From NCBI GenBank assembly GCA_024742355.1, contig JANSYM010000007.1, positions 124,001 through 188,000 on the forward strand: a DNA stretch of 64,000 bases, given 5' to 3'. Source of the stretch: Hyphomonadaceae bacterium. Its GTDB lineage: Bacteria; Pseudomonadota; Alphaproteobacteria; Caulobacterales; Hyphomonadaceae. Shown in pieces: positions 16,818 through 26,654 of the stretch. The notes beneath the pieces are model-generated. The model was not told the origin of the DNA. It saw only the letters and a list, made by a program, of their open reading frames with translations, and ran no database searches. Position 1 is the stretch's first letter, and each line of letters opens with the position of its first letter. Position numbers and translations under genes: made by a program.

Positions 16818-18068
16818 CTACCAGTCAATCGCCGCGTAAACGAGCTGTTGGAATTGCGGACGGATCGGATAGCAGCCGGTCGGGATCATTTGCGTCGCCT
16901 GGATCGCGATCACTTCCTCGACCGGATCGATCCAGAAAAAGGTGTTGGCAAGGCCGCCCCAGCTGAAGGTTCCGAGCGAGCCGGGGGTCAGGGTTTCGGC
17001 GACATCGACGACAGTTGAGCCGCCCAGTCCGAAGCCATTGCCCTCCATCCGAGCCTCGGAGAAGGTCTGGTCGCCCATTTCCTTGATCGTCCGACCGCCG
17101 GGCAAGTGATTCATGCGCATGAACTCCACCGTTTTCGGGCTGAGCAGGCGCGCACCTTCCAGGCTGCCGCCTTGCAGCAGCATCAGGCAGAAGCGGTGAT
17201 AATCCCGTAGCGTCGAGACCAGGCCGCCGCCCGCATTGAGCAATTTCGGCTGGGTCTTATACGCCTTGCTGTCGGCGCCGGCGCCATCGCTCATCGTCAC
17301 TTTGCCGGTCATCGGATCCTTGGCGTAGCATGCCATCAAGCGATCGAGCTTGCTCTCAGGGACGAAGAAATCGGTATCGACCATGCCAAGCGGTTCGAAG
17401 ATCCGCTCGCGGAAGAAGGCGTCCAGCGTCATCCCGCTGGCAACTTCGACGACGCGGCCGAGAATGTCGGTCGAGTGGCCGTAATTCCAGCGTTCGCCTG
17501 GTGAGAAGACCAGAGGCAGCTTGGCGATCCGGGCGCACATCTCGCCCAGTGTCTCGCCCTCGCCTTCACCGATATTGCCGATTTTCTCGCGCCGATAGAG
17601 GGCATCGACTTCGTGCTGGAACAGGAAGCCATAGGTCACACCAGTTGTGTGGGTGAAAGCATCGCGTACCGTCATCGGGCGGTCCGGCTTGCGGGTCTTG
17701 TAATCCTTCAGATCGCCGCCATCCCAGACTTCGACATCAGCGAATTCAGGAATGTAGCGGGAAATCTCATGATCAAGTCGGATCACACCTTCATCATGCA
17801 GCATCATTGCTGCGACCGAGGTGATCGGCTTGGTCATGGAGTAGATTCGGAAAATCGTATCCGGCCCGATCGCAGAGCCACCTTCAAGCTGGGTATTGCC
17901 GCGATAGGCCTCATGCACGATCTGCCCATTGCGCGACACCATGGTCGCCATGCAGGGCAGTTTGCCATCGGCGACATAGGCCTTGTCAAAATAGTCCGGG
18001 ATGAAATCCAGGCGCTCACGATTGAGACCAACATCTTCCGGGGCGAATTCGTGTTCAGTGTCCGGCAT
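16818..18068 (-). CDS. Serine hydrolase, beta-lactamase/esterase family
   Basis: Class C beta-lactamase-like fold, 416 residues, resembling EstB-type esterases. The catalytic SxxK is SMTK (Ser77, Lys80) and the second motif Tyr lies in WNYGHSTDILGRV. There is no signal peptide, so it is probably a cytoplasmic esterase/amidase and not a resistance enzyme. Its ATG directly follows the stop of the acyl-CoA dehydrogenase gene (TAGATG), which implies one operon with coupled translation and suggests an acyl ester or thioester-related substrate. Confidence 0.88.
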   Translation of the reverse strand: MPDTEHEFAPEDVGLNRERLDFIPDYFDKAYVADGKLPCMATMVSRNGQIVHEAYRGNTQLEGGSAIGPDTIFRIYSMTKPITSVAAMMLHDEGVIRLDHEISRYIPEFADVEVWDGGDLKDYKTRKPDRPMTVRDAFTHTTGVTYGFLFQHEVDALYRREKIGNIGEGEGETLGEMCARIAKLPLVFSPGERWNYGHSTDILGRVVEVASGMTLDAFFRERIFEPLGMVDTDFFVPESKLDRLMACYAKDPMTGKVTMSDGAGADSKAYKTQPKLLNAGGGLVSTLRDYHRFCLMLLQGGSLEGARLLSPKTVEFMRMNHLPGGRTIKEMGDQTFSEARMEGNGFGLGGSTVVDVAETLTPGSLGTFSWGGLANTFFWIDPVEEVIAIQATQMIPTGCYPIRPQFQQLVYAAIDW

Positions 18069-19229
18069 CTAAATCTCTCCTCGTTTCGCGGCACGGCTAA
18101 GCTCGCGCGCGATGATGATCTGTTGAATCTGTGTGGTGCCTTCATAGAGGCGGAAAATGCGCGCATCGCGGAAGAATCGCTCGACGCCGTAATCAGCGAC
18201 GTATCCGGCGCCCCCGAACACTTGTACGGCACGGTCAGCGACCCGGCCGACCGCTTCTGATGCAAACATCTTGCAGCATGAGGCGAGCATGGTGACCGGC
18301 TCGCCGGCATCCCTTTTACGAGCGGCATCCAGGATCATGCAACGGGCTGCATAGGCTTCTGCCTGGCTGTCTGCGATCATCGCCTGGATTAGCTGATGCT
18401 GCATGATCGGCTTGCCGAATTGTTCGCGTTCCATGGCATAATTGACCATCTCGCTGATCAGCCGCTCCATCATCCCCGTACAAACGGACGAGATGTGCAA
18501 TCGCCCTTTGTCCAGAACGCTCATCGCGACCTTGAAGCCTTCGCCCTCGCCAGCAATCATCATCTCGGCTGGCACCCGTGCATTGTCGAAATTGACGTCG
18601 CAAATATGCGCACCCTGCTGACCCATTTTCTTTTCCGGCTTGCCGACGCTGACGCCTGGCGTGTCGCGCTTGACGATAAAGGCCGACACGCCCTTGCCGC
18701 CCGGCTCATCCGGATTTGTCCGCGCCATCACGGTAAACAAGTCGGCGACATTGGCATTGGTGATATAGCGCTTGCCGCCATTCAGGATGTAAGCATCGCC
18801 GTCTTTTGTCGCTTTGGTTTTCAGGCCCGCTGCGTCGGAGCCCGCTTCCGGCTCAGTCAGCGCGAAACTGGTGACATAGTCGCCGCTGGCTATGCCCGGC
18901 AGGTAGGTCTCTTTCTGCTCCTCGGTGCCGAACAGGACCAGTGCTTGCGAGCCAATCCCGATATTGGTGCCGGCGGCCGAGCGAAAGGCCGGCGATGTCC
19001 AGCCAAGCTCAAAGCCCACCAGGCATTCGGTTTCCATGTCGAGGCCGAGACCGCCATATTCTTCCGGCACGGCCAGTCCGAACAGGCCAAGCTCCTTCAT
19101 CTCCTGGACGAGGTCTGCCGGGACCAGGTCGTCCTCAGCAACTTGCGCTTCAGCGGGCACACAACGCTCACGCACAAAGCGCCGGACCTGGTCGATCAAT
19201 GCGTCACGAATTTCCGGATCAAAAGCCAT
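18069..19229 (-). CDS. Acyl-CoA dehydrogenase
   Basis: FAD-dependent acyl-CoA dehydrogenase of 386 residues for the first step of beta-oxidation. Visible blocks are GLFGLAVPEEYGGLG, FALTEPEAGSDAAGLKTKA, YILNGGKRYITNA, and near the C-terminus VQVFGGAGYVADYGVERFFRDARIFRLYEGTTQIQQIIIAREL, with the catalytic Glu in YEGTTQIQ. The start at 19229 has AGGAGG nine bases upstream; a longer frame to 19523 is not supported. It is the first gene of an operon with the serine hydrolase and is divergent from a hotdog thioesterase gene. Confidence 0.93.
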   Translation of the reverse strand: MAFDPEIRDALIDQVRRFVRERCVPAEAQVAEDDLVPADLVQEMKELGLFGLAVPEEYGGLGLDMETECLVGFELGWTSPAFRSAAGTNIGIGSQALVLFGTEEQKETYLPGIASGDYVTSFALTEPEAGSDAAGLKTKATKDGDAYILNGGKRYITNANVADLFTVMARTNPDEPGGKGVSAFIVKRDTPGVSVGKPEKKMGQQGAHICDVNFDNARVPAEMMIAGEGEGFKVAMSVLDKGRLHISSVCTGMMERLISEMVNYAMEREQFGKPIMQHQLIQAMIADSQAEAYAARCMILDAARKRDAGEPVTMLASCCKMFASEAVGRVADRAVQVFGGAGYVADYGVERFFRDARIFRLYEGTTQIQQIIIARELSRAAKRGEI

Positions 19230-19349
19230 GCGAACTATCCTCCTGCACTGCACAATACGCACACACGCGCCGCAAGTCGAACCCTGACGCATCGTCACGC
19301 TGGTGAAACTTTCCCGCCACGCTATCAATGCCGGTGAGGAGAACACCGC

Positions 19350-19790
19350 ATGGACACCAAAACCATCACTGAAGGCGAATTCAAAGGCTGGCACACCTGG
19401 CCGGGTGAGCCGTTTGAGCATGATACGGCCGGCCCATTCTATATGCGCCAGGAAGAGGATGGCAGCATGGTCGCCGCCTTCCGCGCCGAACGAAAGCACA
19501 TGAATGCCGGCGGCGTTGTTCATGGCGGGGCGCTGATGACCTTTGCCGATTTCGCCCTATTCGCGCTGGCCCATTCCGGTGACGAAGACGGCTATGGCGT
19601 TACTGTCGCGTTCACGTCCGAATTCCTGGCCGGGGCGCTGGAGGGCGAGCTTATCGAAGCGCGCGGTGAAGTCATGGGCGGCGGGCGTTCAATCACCTTC
19701 GTGCGCGGGGTCATCACCAGCGACGAGCGCCCGGTCCTGAACTTTTCCGGCACCATCAAGAAGCGCCACAAGAAGGTCGATAGCAAGTGA
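19350..19790 (+). CDS. PaaI-type hotdog thioesterase
   Basis: Small acyl-CoA thioesterase of 146 residues. The active-site helix reads [24 protein letters not shown], with the Asp of FAD as the likely catalytic acid, followed by [23 protein letters not shown], the usual second half of the fold. A strong GAGGAG ribosome site is present. The stop overlaps the purT GTG start (GTGA), so the two are translationally coupled, although their functions are not clearly related. It is divergent from the acyl-CoA dehydrogenase, so shared control with fatty-acid use is plausible. Confidence 0.88.
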   Translation: MDTKTITEGEFKGWHTWPGEPFEHDTAGPFYMRQEEDGSMVAAFRAERKHMNAGGVVHGGALMTFADFALFALAHSGDEDGYGVTVAFTSEFLAGALEGELIEARGEVMGGGRSITFVRGVITSDERPVLNFSGTIKKRHKKVDSK

Positions 19791-20971
19791 CGCGCATCGG
19801 GACGCCGCTGTCGCCGACCGCCACCAAAGTGCTGTTTCTGGGGGCGGGAGAGCTCGGCAAGGAAGTGGTGATCGAACTGCAGCGCTTCGGCGTCGAAGTG
19901 ATTGCCTGTGACCGCTATGAAAATGCACCGGGCATGCAGGTCGCCCATCGCGCGCACGTCTTAGACATGACCGATGCCAAGGCCTTGCGCGCCATCATTG
20001 AAGCCGAGAAGCCGGACCTGATCGTCCCTGAGATTGAAGCCATCGCGACCGATGAACTGGCGGCGATCGAAGCCGAAGGGCTGGCCACCGTCATCCCGAC
20101 CGCGCGCGCCACCCAGCTGACCATGGACCGCGAAGGCATCCGGCGCCTGGCGGCGGAAACGCTAAACCTCAAAACCAGCCCCTATGCGTTCGCCAGCGAT
20201 GCCGAAACGCTGGCCGCCGAGGCCGACCGGATTGGCTATCCGGTCTTCGTTAAACCGGTCATGTCCTCTTCGGGAAAAGGCCAGTCCAAGGTCGACAGCG
20301 CCGACGAAATTGCGGCGGCCTGGGACCATGCCCTGACTGCAGGCCGAGGCAACCAGGTTCGCGTGATTGTCGAGGGCGCGGTGGATTTCGACTATGAAAT
20401 CACCCTGCTGACCGTGCGCCATGCCGGTGGCACCGACTTCTGCGCACCGGTCGGGCACCGCCAGGAAAGCGGTGATTATGTCGAAAGCTGGCAACCGCAA
20501 CCGATGTCGGATGCTGCCCTGAAAACGGCCCAGGACATGGCGCGCAAAGTCACCGATGATATTGGCGGCCTCGGCGTGTTCGGGGTCGAACTGTTCGTCA
20601 AAGGCGACACGGTCTGGTTCTCCGAAGTCAGCCCGCGCCCGCACGATACCGGGCTCGTCACGCTCGCCACGCAGGACCAGAGCGAGTTCGCGCTGCACGC
20701 CCGCGCCATTCTCGGCCTGCCCGTGGATGCCAGCCTGCTGCGCCCAGGCGCGAGCGCCGTCATCTATGGCGGCATTGACGCGGAAGGCGTGGTGTTTGAC
20801 GGCGTCGCCGACGCGCTCACCGAGCCCGGCACCCAGCTGCGCCTGTTCGGCAAGCCGGTTTCTTACGAAAAGCGCCGCATGGGCGTCGCCATCGCGCATG
20901 CCGAGACGATCGAACAAGCCCGCGCGAAAGCCACGCGGGCAGCGGCACACGTCAAAGTGACGCTCCGCTAA
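19787..20971 (+). CDS. purT: Formate-dependent phosphoribosylglycinamide formyltransferase
   Basis: ATP-grasp enzyme that makes formyl-GAR from GAR, formate and ATP in purine synthesis, an alternative to folate-dependent PurN. 394 residues, the standard length. Features: [31 protein letters not shown] at the N-terminus, [17 protein letters not shown] in the ATP-grasp domain, and [34 protein letters not shown]. The GTG start at 19787 overlaps the thioesterase stop. The stop overlaps the convergent downstream gene by 4 bases. Confidence 0.96.
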   Translation: MTRIGTPLSPTATKVLFLGAGELGKEVVIELQRFGVEVIACDRYENAPGMQVAHRAHVLDMTDAKALRAIIEAEKPDLIVPEIEAIATDELAAIEAEGLATVIPTARATQLTMDREGIRRLAAETLNLKTSPYAFASDAETLAAEADRIGYPVFVKPVMSSSGKGQSKVDSADEIAAAWDHALTAGRGNQVRVIVEGAVDFDYEITLLTVRHAGGTDFCAPVGHRQESGDYVESWQPQPMSDAALKTAQDMARKVTDDIGGLGVFGVELFVKGDTVWFSEVSPRPHDTGLVTLATQDQSEFALHARAILGLPVDASLLRPGASAVIYGGIDAEGVVFDGVADALTEPGTQLRLFGKPVSYEKRRMGVAIAHAETIEQARAKATRAAAHVKVTLR

Positions 20972-22146
20972 TTCTCGACTTCAAATGTCAGGCCGGCTTT
21001 CTCGGTCAGGCGCTTGACCAAGTGTCCGCCCATAGCCGGGGCCGGCGTCCAGATGCCGCCCGGCGTGCCCGTGTCGTCCTTGACCAGACAAATGGCGCTT
21101 TCGGCGATCATTTTCGAGGTTGAGCCATAGCCCGGGTCCTTGTCGCCGGTGACGCCGGCAACAATCACTTTGCCATCGGCGGCGGTGCCATAGAACATGA
21201 CGTCGTAAAAGCCGGCTTCGCGCTCTTCCTTGCTTGGGCCTTCGCCTGGTTTCGGGCCGTCATCGCCGCCCATCATGTCCATGGCCGCGACAGCCTCAGC
21301 CGCGGCTTTGCCCTCCTCACCGGGACCGGTCAGCATCATCTCGTCATAGACGAAATCCTGGCCGTACGCGTGGTCCATCAGGGCATTGGAGCGGTGCACA
21401 TTCTTGGTATTGATCGAAGCCATGATAAACGGGGCCGACCAGCTGCCAATGTCAGAGTCCTCAATGGGCGCCATGCCGTGCGGCTGTTCCGGGCCCTCAA
21501 ACCCCATGGTCAGGCTGAACGGGTTTTGCAGGACGCCGAGAATGGACGGGTCCTTCCCGACCGAGGCCATGGTCGCCTTGAAACTCGCCGCTGTGCCGCC
21601 GGAGAAGGTGCCCTGCATCTTGCGCACACGGCCCTTGATGCGTGGAACAGGTGCGCCAAAGCGCTCTTTCGCCGCTTCCTGGGTGAACCAGACGCCGAGA
21701 TCGAACGGGATGGAGTCAAAGCCGCAGGAGAAGACTATCCGCGCGCCACTGGCTTGCGCCGCGCTTTCATATTTCTGGATCATCTGATGCATCCAGGCCG
21801 GCTCGCCGCACAGGTCGACATAATCCGTGCCGGCATCGGCGCAGGCGGAGACAAGCGCCTCGCCATAAAGCTGGTACGGGCCAACCGTTGTGCAGATACA
21901 GCCCGCGCGCTCGGCCATGGCTTTCAGGCTGGCCGGGTCATTCGCATCGGCGACCACGAAGGGTGTGTCCGTCGGGGCGCCGATCTCGTTGCGTACGGCG
22001 GCGAGCTTGTCTTCGCTCCGCCCCGCCATGGCCCATGTCACATCGCCGCCGACCCCATAGGTCCTGGCGAGATATTCGGCGACAAGGCGGCCCGTATATC
22101 CAGTTGATCCATAAACGATGACGTCAAATTCGCGGCCGGTTGCCAT
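20968..22146 (-). CDS. Saccharopine dehydrogenase-like (trans-acting enoyl reductase family) protein
   Basis: 392 residues with an N-terminal Rossmann motif [18 protein letters not shown] and [16 protein letters not shown], as in the saccharopine dehydrogenase-like oxidoreductases related to the mycobacterial trans-acting enoyl reductases. Lysine catabolism is unlikely; a reductive step on a lipid-linked substrate is suggested by the family only. [12 protein letters not shown] is another family block. Residues about 270-310 form a Gly/Glu/Pro-rich loop. The ATG at 22146 has GGAGAG upstream; the longer frame to 22194 is not supported. It converges on purT with a 4-base overlap and no room for a terminator. 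Confidence 0.82.
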   Translation of the reverse strand: MATGREFDVIVYGSTGYTGRLVAEYLARTYGVGGDVTWAMAGRSEDKLAAVRNEIGAPTDTPFVVADANDPASLKAMAERAGCICTTVGPYQLYGEALVSACADAGTDYVDLCGEPAWMHQMIQKYESAAQASGARIVFSCGFDSIPFDLGVWFTQEAAKERFGAPVPRIKGRVRKMQGTFSGGTAASFKATMASVGKDPSILGVLQNPFSLTMGFEGPEQPHGMAPIEDSDIGSWSAPFIMASINTKNVHRSNALMDHAYGQDFVYDEMMLTGPGEEGKAAAEAVAAMDMMGGDDGPKPGEGPSKEEREAGFYDVMFYGTAADGKVIVAGVTGDKDPGYGSTSKMIAESAICLVKDDTGTPGGIWTPAPAMGGHLVKRLTEKAGLTFEVEN

Positions 22147-22235
22147 GGCACTCTCCTGTTTCTCTCCAGCCATAACTGGGGCAGGAACTGGCAATTGGCA
22201 AATCTTCCTTCGCGTCAGATGACGAAAAGCCTGGC

Positions 22236-23303
22236 CTAGGTCACCATTGCAGCAGGCGCCGGAGCGCAGGCAATGGTCTCGAACCCGATCAGCTCCACCT
22301 CCGGCGCGATATAGCCCGGCTTTACCGGTTCCTCGCGGGCGAGATCGGTGGACAGGTATTTCTTGTTATCGTCGCAGAAGATTGTCGCCACGGTCGACTT
22401 GCTTCCAAGCTGGTCCTGGACGGCCAAAGCACCAATCAGATTGGCACCGGAGGATATGCCGACAGCCAGACCAAGCTCGGAAGCAAGCTTTTGCGCCATG
22501 ATGATGGCATCGCCATCGCTCGCAGCGATCACCTCGTCGAGTTCATCCAGCTGCACGATGGCCGGAATGAAATCATCGGACACGCCCTGAATGCGGTGCG
22601 CGCCGGTTTTGTATCCGGTCGAGAGTGTCGGCGATTCTGCCGGCTCGAGCGGGTGCACTTTGACGGCCGGATTGGCCTCGCGCAGCGCCCGTCCAACACC
22701 CATCACAGTGCCGCCTGTACCGACCCCGGCGACGAAGCCGTCCGGTCGGCGCTCAATCGATGCCAGCTGGCTGAGAATTTCCGGCCCGGTCGTCGCTTCA
22801 TGCGCATTGCAATTCTCGCAATTAGCAAACTGGCGCGGCAGGAATACATCATCACGCGCCTCTGCCAGCGCTTCCGTAGCGGCGATGGCGCCGAGAAAGC
22901 CGCCCTCTTCCCGGCTCACCAGGCAAAGCTCAGCCCCGAGCGACCGTAACAGGCATTTGCGTTCTTCACTCATCCAGTCCGGCATATAGATCCGTACCGG
23001 ATGACACAGCGCCCGCCCGAGCGCCGCCATCGCAATCCCGGCATTGCCGCTGGTCGCCTCAACGATCATGTCGCCAGGCTTCAGGGCGCCTGTGGCATAA
23101 CCGCAGCGCAGGATGTTCAGGGCCATGCGGTCCTTGATGCTGCCGGTCAGATTGTAATGCTCCGCCTTGGCATGAATCACCCGGCGCTCACCCTTCCAGC
23201 GCAGATGGACGGCCAGCAAAGGCGTTCGACCAATCATGCCGGCCAGCGATTCGAGCCGCTTTTGCTCGCAGAATTGTACCGGTTCCAAGCTCGAAAATGC
23301 CAT
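22236..23303 (-). CDS. PLP-dependent cysteine synthase-like enzyme
   Basis: Fold-type II PLP enzyme of 355 residues, related to CysK/cystathionine beta-synthase. Lys57 in [11 protein letters not shown] should bind [16 protein letters not shown] binds the substrate carboxylate, [17 protein letters not shown] holds the PLP phosphate, and [11 protein letters not shown] is the C-terminal family block. It is longer than usual CysK and has a Cys-rich stretch ([19 protein letters not shown]). It is divergent from an Lrp regulator, as in amino-acid catabolic pairs, so it may degrade cysteine, serine or a related amino acid and not make cysteine. Precise reaction unknown. Confidence 0.82.
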   Translation of the reverse strand: MAFSSLEPVQFCEQKRLESLAGMIGRTPLLAVHLRWKGERRVIHAKAEHYNLTGSIKDRMALNILRCGYATGALKPGDMIVEATSGNAGIAMAALGRALCHPVRIYMPDWMSEERKCLLRSLGAELCLVSREEGGFLGAIAATEALAEARDDVFLPRQFANCENCNAHEATTGPEILSQLASIERRPDGFVAGVGTGGTVMGVGRALREANPAVKVHPLEPAESPTLSTGYKTGAHRIQGVSDDFIPAIVQLDELDEVIAASDGDAIIMAQKLASELGLAVGISSGANLIGALAVQDQLGSKSTVATIFCDDNKKYLSTDLAREEPVKPGYIAPEVELIGFETIACAPAPAAMVT

Positions 23304-23341
23304 CTGACCCTCCTGATGCGAGGAGGATCATCGAATAGCGA

Positions 23342-23397
23342 TCGAAAATCATTATGATTATGAAGTGCTCTGGAGTGTACTTGGTGATAATTTTCGA
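23342..23397. promoter_or_regulatory. Probable Lrp operator between the PLP enzyme and its regulator
   Basis: The AT-rich gap holds a perfect palindrome AATCAT-T-ATGATT (23347-23359) and an outer inverted repeat TCGAAAAT (23342-23349) / ATTTTCGA (23390-23397). Lrp/AsnC proteins bind AT-rich palindromes in such divergent gaps. The repeats are seen; binding is inferred. Confidence 0.55.
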
Positions 23398-23402
23398 ATA
23401 TC

Positions 23403-23870
23403 ATGCGATTCATGACAATAATCGATGAAACCGATCGCCAGATTTTGCGCCATCTTCAACGCGATGCCACGACCTCCCTGGAATCACTCGCTGAACAGCT
23501 CAGCGTGTCCGTAAACACCTGCTGGCGCCGTGTCAGACGCCTGGAGGAGAACGGGATTCTGAAATCCCGGGTCGCCATTTGCGATCCCGATCAGCTTGAC
23601 CTCGGGCAGACCGTCTTCGTCGCCATTCGCACGCGCGACCATTCGGCCAAATGGCTCGAATCATTCGCCACCACCGTCACGAAAATCCCTGAAGTGGTCG
23701 AATTCTATCGCATGGCGGGCGATGTTGATTACCTGCTCAAGATCGTCGTCGGCTCCGTCAGCGATTATGACCGTGTCTACAAGTCCCTGATCAAGCAGAT
23801 GGAAATCGCTGATGTCAGCGCGACATTTGCGATGGAGTGTCTGAAGAACACGACCGAGCTGCCACTCTAG
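23403..23870 (+). CDS. Lrp/AsnC family transcriptional regulator
   Basis: 155 residues: an N-terminal winged helix-turn-helix (DETDRQILRHLQRDATTSLESLAEQLSVSVNTCWRRVRRLEENGIL) and a C-terminal RAM effector domain (VFVAIRTRDHSAKWLESFATTV, MAGDVDYLLKIVV). It should sense an amino acid and control the divergent PLP enzyme and itself. The start may be 23403 or 23412 (MTIIDETD); neither has a Shine-Dalgarno, which fits a short or leaderless transcript. It ends about 50 bases before a bidirectional terminator. Confidence 0.9.
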   Translation: MRFMTIIDETDRQILRHLQRDATTSLESLAEQLSVSVNTCWRRVRRLEENGILKSRVAICDPDQLDLGQTVFVAIRTRDHSAKWLESFATTVTKIPEVVEFYRMAGDVDYLLKIVVGSVSDYDRVYKSLIKQMEIADVSATFAMECLKNTTELPL

Positions 23871-23920
23871 ACGCGCGCTCGTCCCCTCCCATGCAGCAGG
23901 GATGTGCCACAACGATCAAA

Positions 23921-23951
23921 GAAAAGCCGGGCTATTTGGGCCCGGCTTTTC
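23921..23951. terminator. Bidirectional terminator between Lrp and symporter genes
   Basis: GAAAAGCCGGGC pairs perfectly with GCCCGGCTTTTC (12 bp) around a 7-nt loop. Runs of A and T on the two arms allow it to end both convergent transcripts. Confidence 0.85.
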
Positions 23952-23969
23952 GTTTGGGAGTATCGCTCG

Positions 23970-25643
23970 TTACCAGAAGGCGATGTACAGGCCGACCAGG
24001 ATCGCGACTGCAATACCGGCAGAGACTTTGAACGTCATCGTCGTAGCGAAGCTGATATCGCTGAGATCCACTGGCTGGTCTTCCCGAGGTGGCTTGGTCA
24101 GCAGTGACACAACCACGCCGACCACGACACAGATCAGGAAGATGAACCAGATCCGGACAACGAACGGCATGTTGGTCACATCGAAATCTGCCAGGCCGAG
24201 GATCGGGTTGAAGATCGGTCCGAGGATTGCTGCAACGCCGCCGCCATCTGAACCAGACGCTGTGAAGAAGGCCAGAGACAGCAAGACCGAGGATATCAGA
24301 AGCGCGAAGGCGCCGGCCGTGTTTGCCCGCTTCCAGAAGAAGCCGAGCACGAAGACCGCGACAATGCCTGGCGCCACGAAGCCGGTATATTCCTGAATGG
24401 TCTGGAAGATACTGGTGCCACCGCCAAGCAGCGGAATGGCCAGGAACAGGGCGATCAACATGGCCGTTGCGGCGGTGCCGCGACCGACCCAGACATAGTG
24501 ACCTTCATCCTTACCTTTGACGAAATAGTCGCGATAAATATCCATGGTGAAGATGGTCGAGATCGAGTTGATCATCGAGGCCAGGGACGAGACGATCGCG
24601 GCGATCAGGGCGGCAAAGATCAGTCCGCGAATACCAACCGGCATCAAGGCCATCAGCGCGCCATAGGTGCTGTCCGGCTTTTGCGAGAGCGCTTGTTCGC
24701 TGAGGCCTTGCAGGCCGTTCTGGGCGAGCCAGAGGGCGGCGATGCCCGGAATAACAACGATTAGCGGGATGAGGAATTTCAGCAGCGCCGCAAAGGCGAG
24801 GCCCTTTTGCGCTTCGGCCAGGCTTTCCGCGCCAAGCGCCCGCTGAATGATGTACTGATTGAAGCCCCAATAGGAGAAGTGCAGCACCCACAGACCGCCC
24901 AGCAATGTCCAGATGCCTGGCAGATCACCAAAATTCGGATGATCACGATCCAGAATCATTTCAAAGTGACCGGGCAGTTCATTCATCAAGGTCGACAATC
25001 CACCCATGGCGCCGCGCTCTCCGCCGACCATTCCGAGGACGAGAATGGTAATCGCAAAGCCGCCCAGGATCAGGATCACAACCTGGATAATATCCGTCAT
25101 CGCCACCGCTTTGAGGCCGCCATAGAGCGAATAGAGCAGCGCGAAACCAGCCAGCATGGCCATGCCTGTAAACACACCGAGACCGGTCACCGCGTTGATG
25201 GCGAGCGCCCCGCCATACAGCACGGTGGTGAGATTGACAGCCGTGAACAGGAAGATCCAGAACACCGCCATGGTCGCCTTGACGCTGTCGCCAAACCGCG
25301 TCTCGAGGAATTGCGGCATCGTGTAGATCTGGCGTTTCAGGAAGATTGGCAGGAAGAAGGCTGCCGTGATGATCAGGACGAGCGCCGCTTGCCACTCATA
25401 GGCGGCGATGGCGAGGCCGACGACAAATCCTTGTCCCGACTGGCCGATAATCTGTTCCGCCGAGATATTGGCGGCGATCAGAGAGGCGCCAATCGCCCAC
25501 CAGGGCAGCGCCTTGCCGGCTAGAAAATAGTCTTCCGTGTCCTTGTGCTCGCCCGCGGGTTCGCGGGACACAAAGATTGCAATGGCGAATAGAGCGACCG
25601 CGTACAGGCCGACAATCACCAGATCGATGGTGTCCAATGACAT
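23970..25643 (-). CDS. Sodium:solute symporter (SSS family, SGLT-like)
   Basis: Inner-membrane Na+-coupled importer of 557 residues with about 14 hydrophobic segments. DYFLAGKALPWWAIGASLIAANISAEQIIGQSGQGF is the SGLT-type first core helix pair; LWVLHFSYWGFNQYIIQRALGAESLAEAQKG and ALIAAIVSSLASMINSISTIFTMDIYRDYF are the other SSS signatures. Sugar transport is the usual role of this branch, but no sugar enzymes are nearby. GGGAGGAAAAC precedes the ATG. It is transcribed alone and ends at the bidirectional terminator. Confidence 0.9.
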   Translation of the reverse strand: MSLDTIDLVIVGLYAVALFAIAIFVSREPAGEHKDTEDYFLAGKALPWWAIGASLIAANISAEQIIGQSGQGFVVGLAIAAYEWQAALVLIITAAFFLPIFLKRQIYTMPQFLETRFGDSVKATMAVFWIFLFTAVNLTTVLYGGALAINAVTGLGVFTGMAMLAGFALLYSLYGGLKAVAMTDIIQVVILILGGFAITILVLGMVGGERGAMGGLSTLMNELPGHFEMILDRDHPNFGDLPGIWTLLGGLWVLHFSYWGFNQYIIQRALGAESLAEAQKGLAFAALLKFLIPLIVVIPGIAALWLAQNGLQGLSEQALSQKPDSTYGALMALMPVGIRGLIFAALIAAIVSSLASMINSISTIFTMDIYRDYFVKGKDEGHYVWVGRGTAATAMLIALFLAIPLLGGGTSIFQTIQEYTGFVAPGIVAVFVLGFFWKRANTAGAFALLISSVLLSLAFFTASGSDGGGVAAILGPIFNPILGLADFDVTNMPFVVRIWFIFLICVVVGVVVSLLTKPPREDQPVDLSDISFATTMTFKVSAGIAVAILVGLYIAFW

Positions 25644-25763
25644 GATTAGTTTTCCTCCCTGGACAGATTTTATGTGTCCTTGATTTAGCTGTAGGCGGTT
25701 CGTGACAGCGGTGTCAACTCGAAGCCTGCCGGAAATTCATCAGCGACTTGAATTTGCGAGCGA

Positions 25764-26654
25764 TTACTGCGGTTCGGAGAGCTCGATGGCCAATGGCTGA
25801 AACAGGGACAGCGTTTCGGCATCATCCGCGAACAGCGACCGGGCCCGCTGCAAATCGCGCTTGGCCTGTTCGCGCTGACCAAGCACCAGACGCGCCCGGA
25901 TCAGTCGCGCCCATCCCTGAGCATCATTCGGGTTTTCTTCAAGACGCGCGGCCAGCCCTGCCACCATGGAGTCAATCATCGCGGCCTGTTCGTCTGGCGT
26001 CATCGCTTCAATGCGTGCGGCGGCTTCCGGATCGATGTCAGGCGCGGAGGCGCGGGCGCGAAGGGTCTCGACCAGGCGGTCACGTTCGGCCACGATGCGC
26101 GCATCACCATTCGACAATGTGATTGCCGTTTCATAGGCAGCCAGGCCAGACTCGACATCGCCGAGCCGCAAATAGGACCGCGCCAGAAGGACGTATCCAT
26201 CGGCGGGCGGATTGGGATCAGCCTCAAGGCGATTTCTGAGCTCGACCACCAGGCCATCAAGCGTTTGCGGCAAATCGGCGATTTGAGCCGCCCGGAACTC
26301 GGCGACGGTGACGCGCTCATAGGACGGGCTGCCCACGCGCACATAGATGCTGGCAACACCGAGCAGGAGGATCGCGGGGACGAGAAACACCGCAATCGTG
26401 CGGAGGTTTCGTCCGCCGCCTGCAGCTTCAGATGCGTCCAGTATCGCCAGTATTCGTCGGTCCAGCGCCTCGCGCGCCTCGTTTGCCGCATCTGCACTCA
26501 GACGGCCTTCTGTCTCATCGAGATCAATCGTCCCGCGCTGGGCCCGGGCTTCTGCCAGCTGGTCCCGCCCTGCGGCAGGACTCGCCGCGAAATAAGGTTG
26601 CAGCAAGTAAGCTGCAATCAAGGCCGCGAGCAGGAGCAGGATCACCCAGATCAT
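25764..26654 (-). CDS. ccmI: Cytochrome c biogenesis protein CcmI
   Basis: Apocytochrome c chaperone that presents substrate to the haem ligation complex. 296 residues: N-terminal membrane helix (IWVILLLLAALIAAYLL), a helical stretch, a second membrane helix near 86-107 (TIAVFLVPAILLLGVASIYVRV), then periplasmic TPR-like repeats (about 150-290, such as GYVLLARSYLRLGDVESGLAAYETAITL and GWARLIRARLVLGQREQAKRDL). The start overlaps the upstream gene stop (ATGA). It is the last gene of the ccm operon. Confidence 0.88.
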   Translation of the reverse strand: MIWVILLLLAALIAAYLLQPYFAASPAAGRDQLAEARAQRGTIDLDETEGRLSADAANEAREALDRRILAILDASEAAGGGRNLRTIAVFLVPAILLLGVASIYVRVGSPSYERVTVAEFRAAQIADLPQTLDGLVVELRNRLEADPNPPADGYVLLARSYLRLGDVESGLAAYETAITLSNGDARIVAERDRLVETLRARASAPDIDPEAAARIEAMTPDEQAAMIDSMVAGLAARLEENPNDAQGWARLIRARLVLGQREQAKRDLQRARSLFADDAETLSLFQPLAIELSEPQ

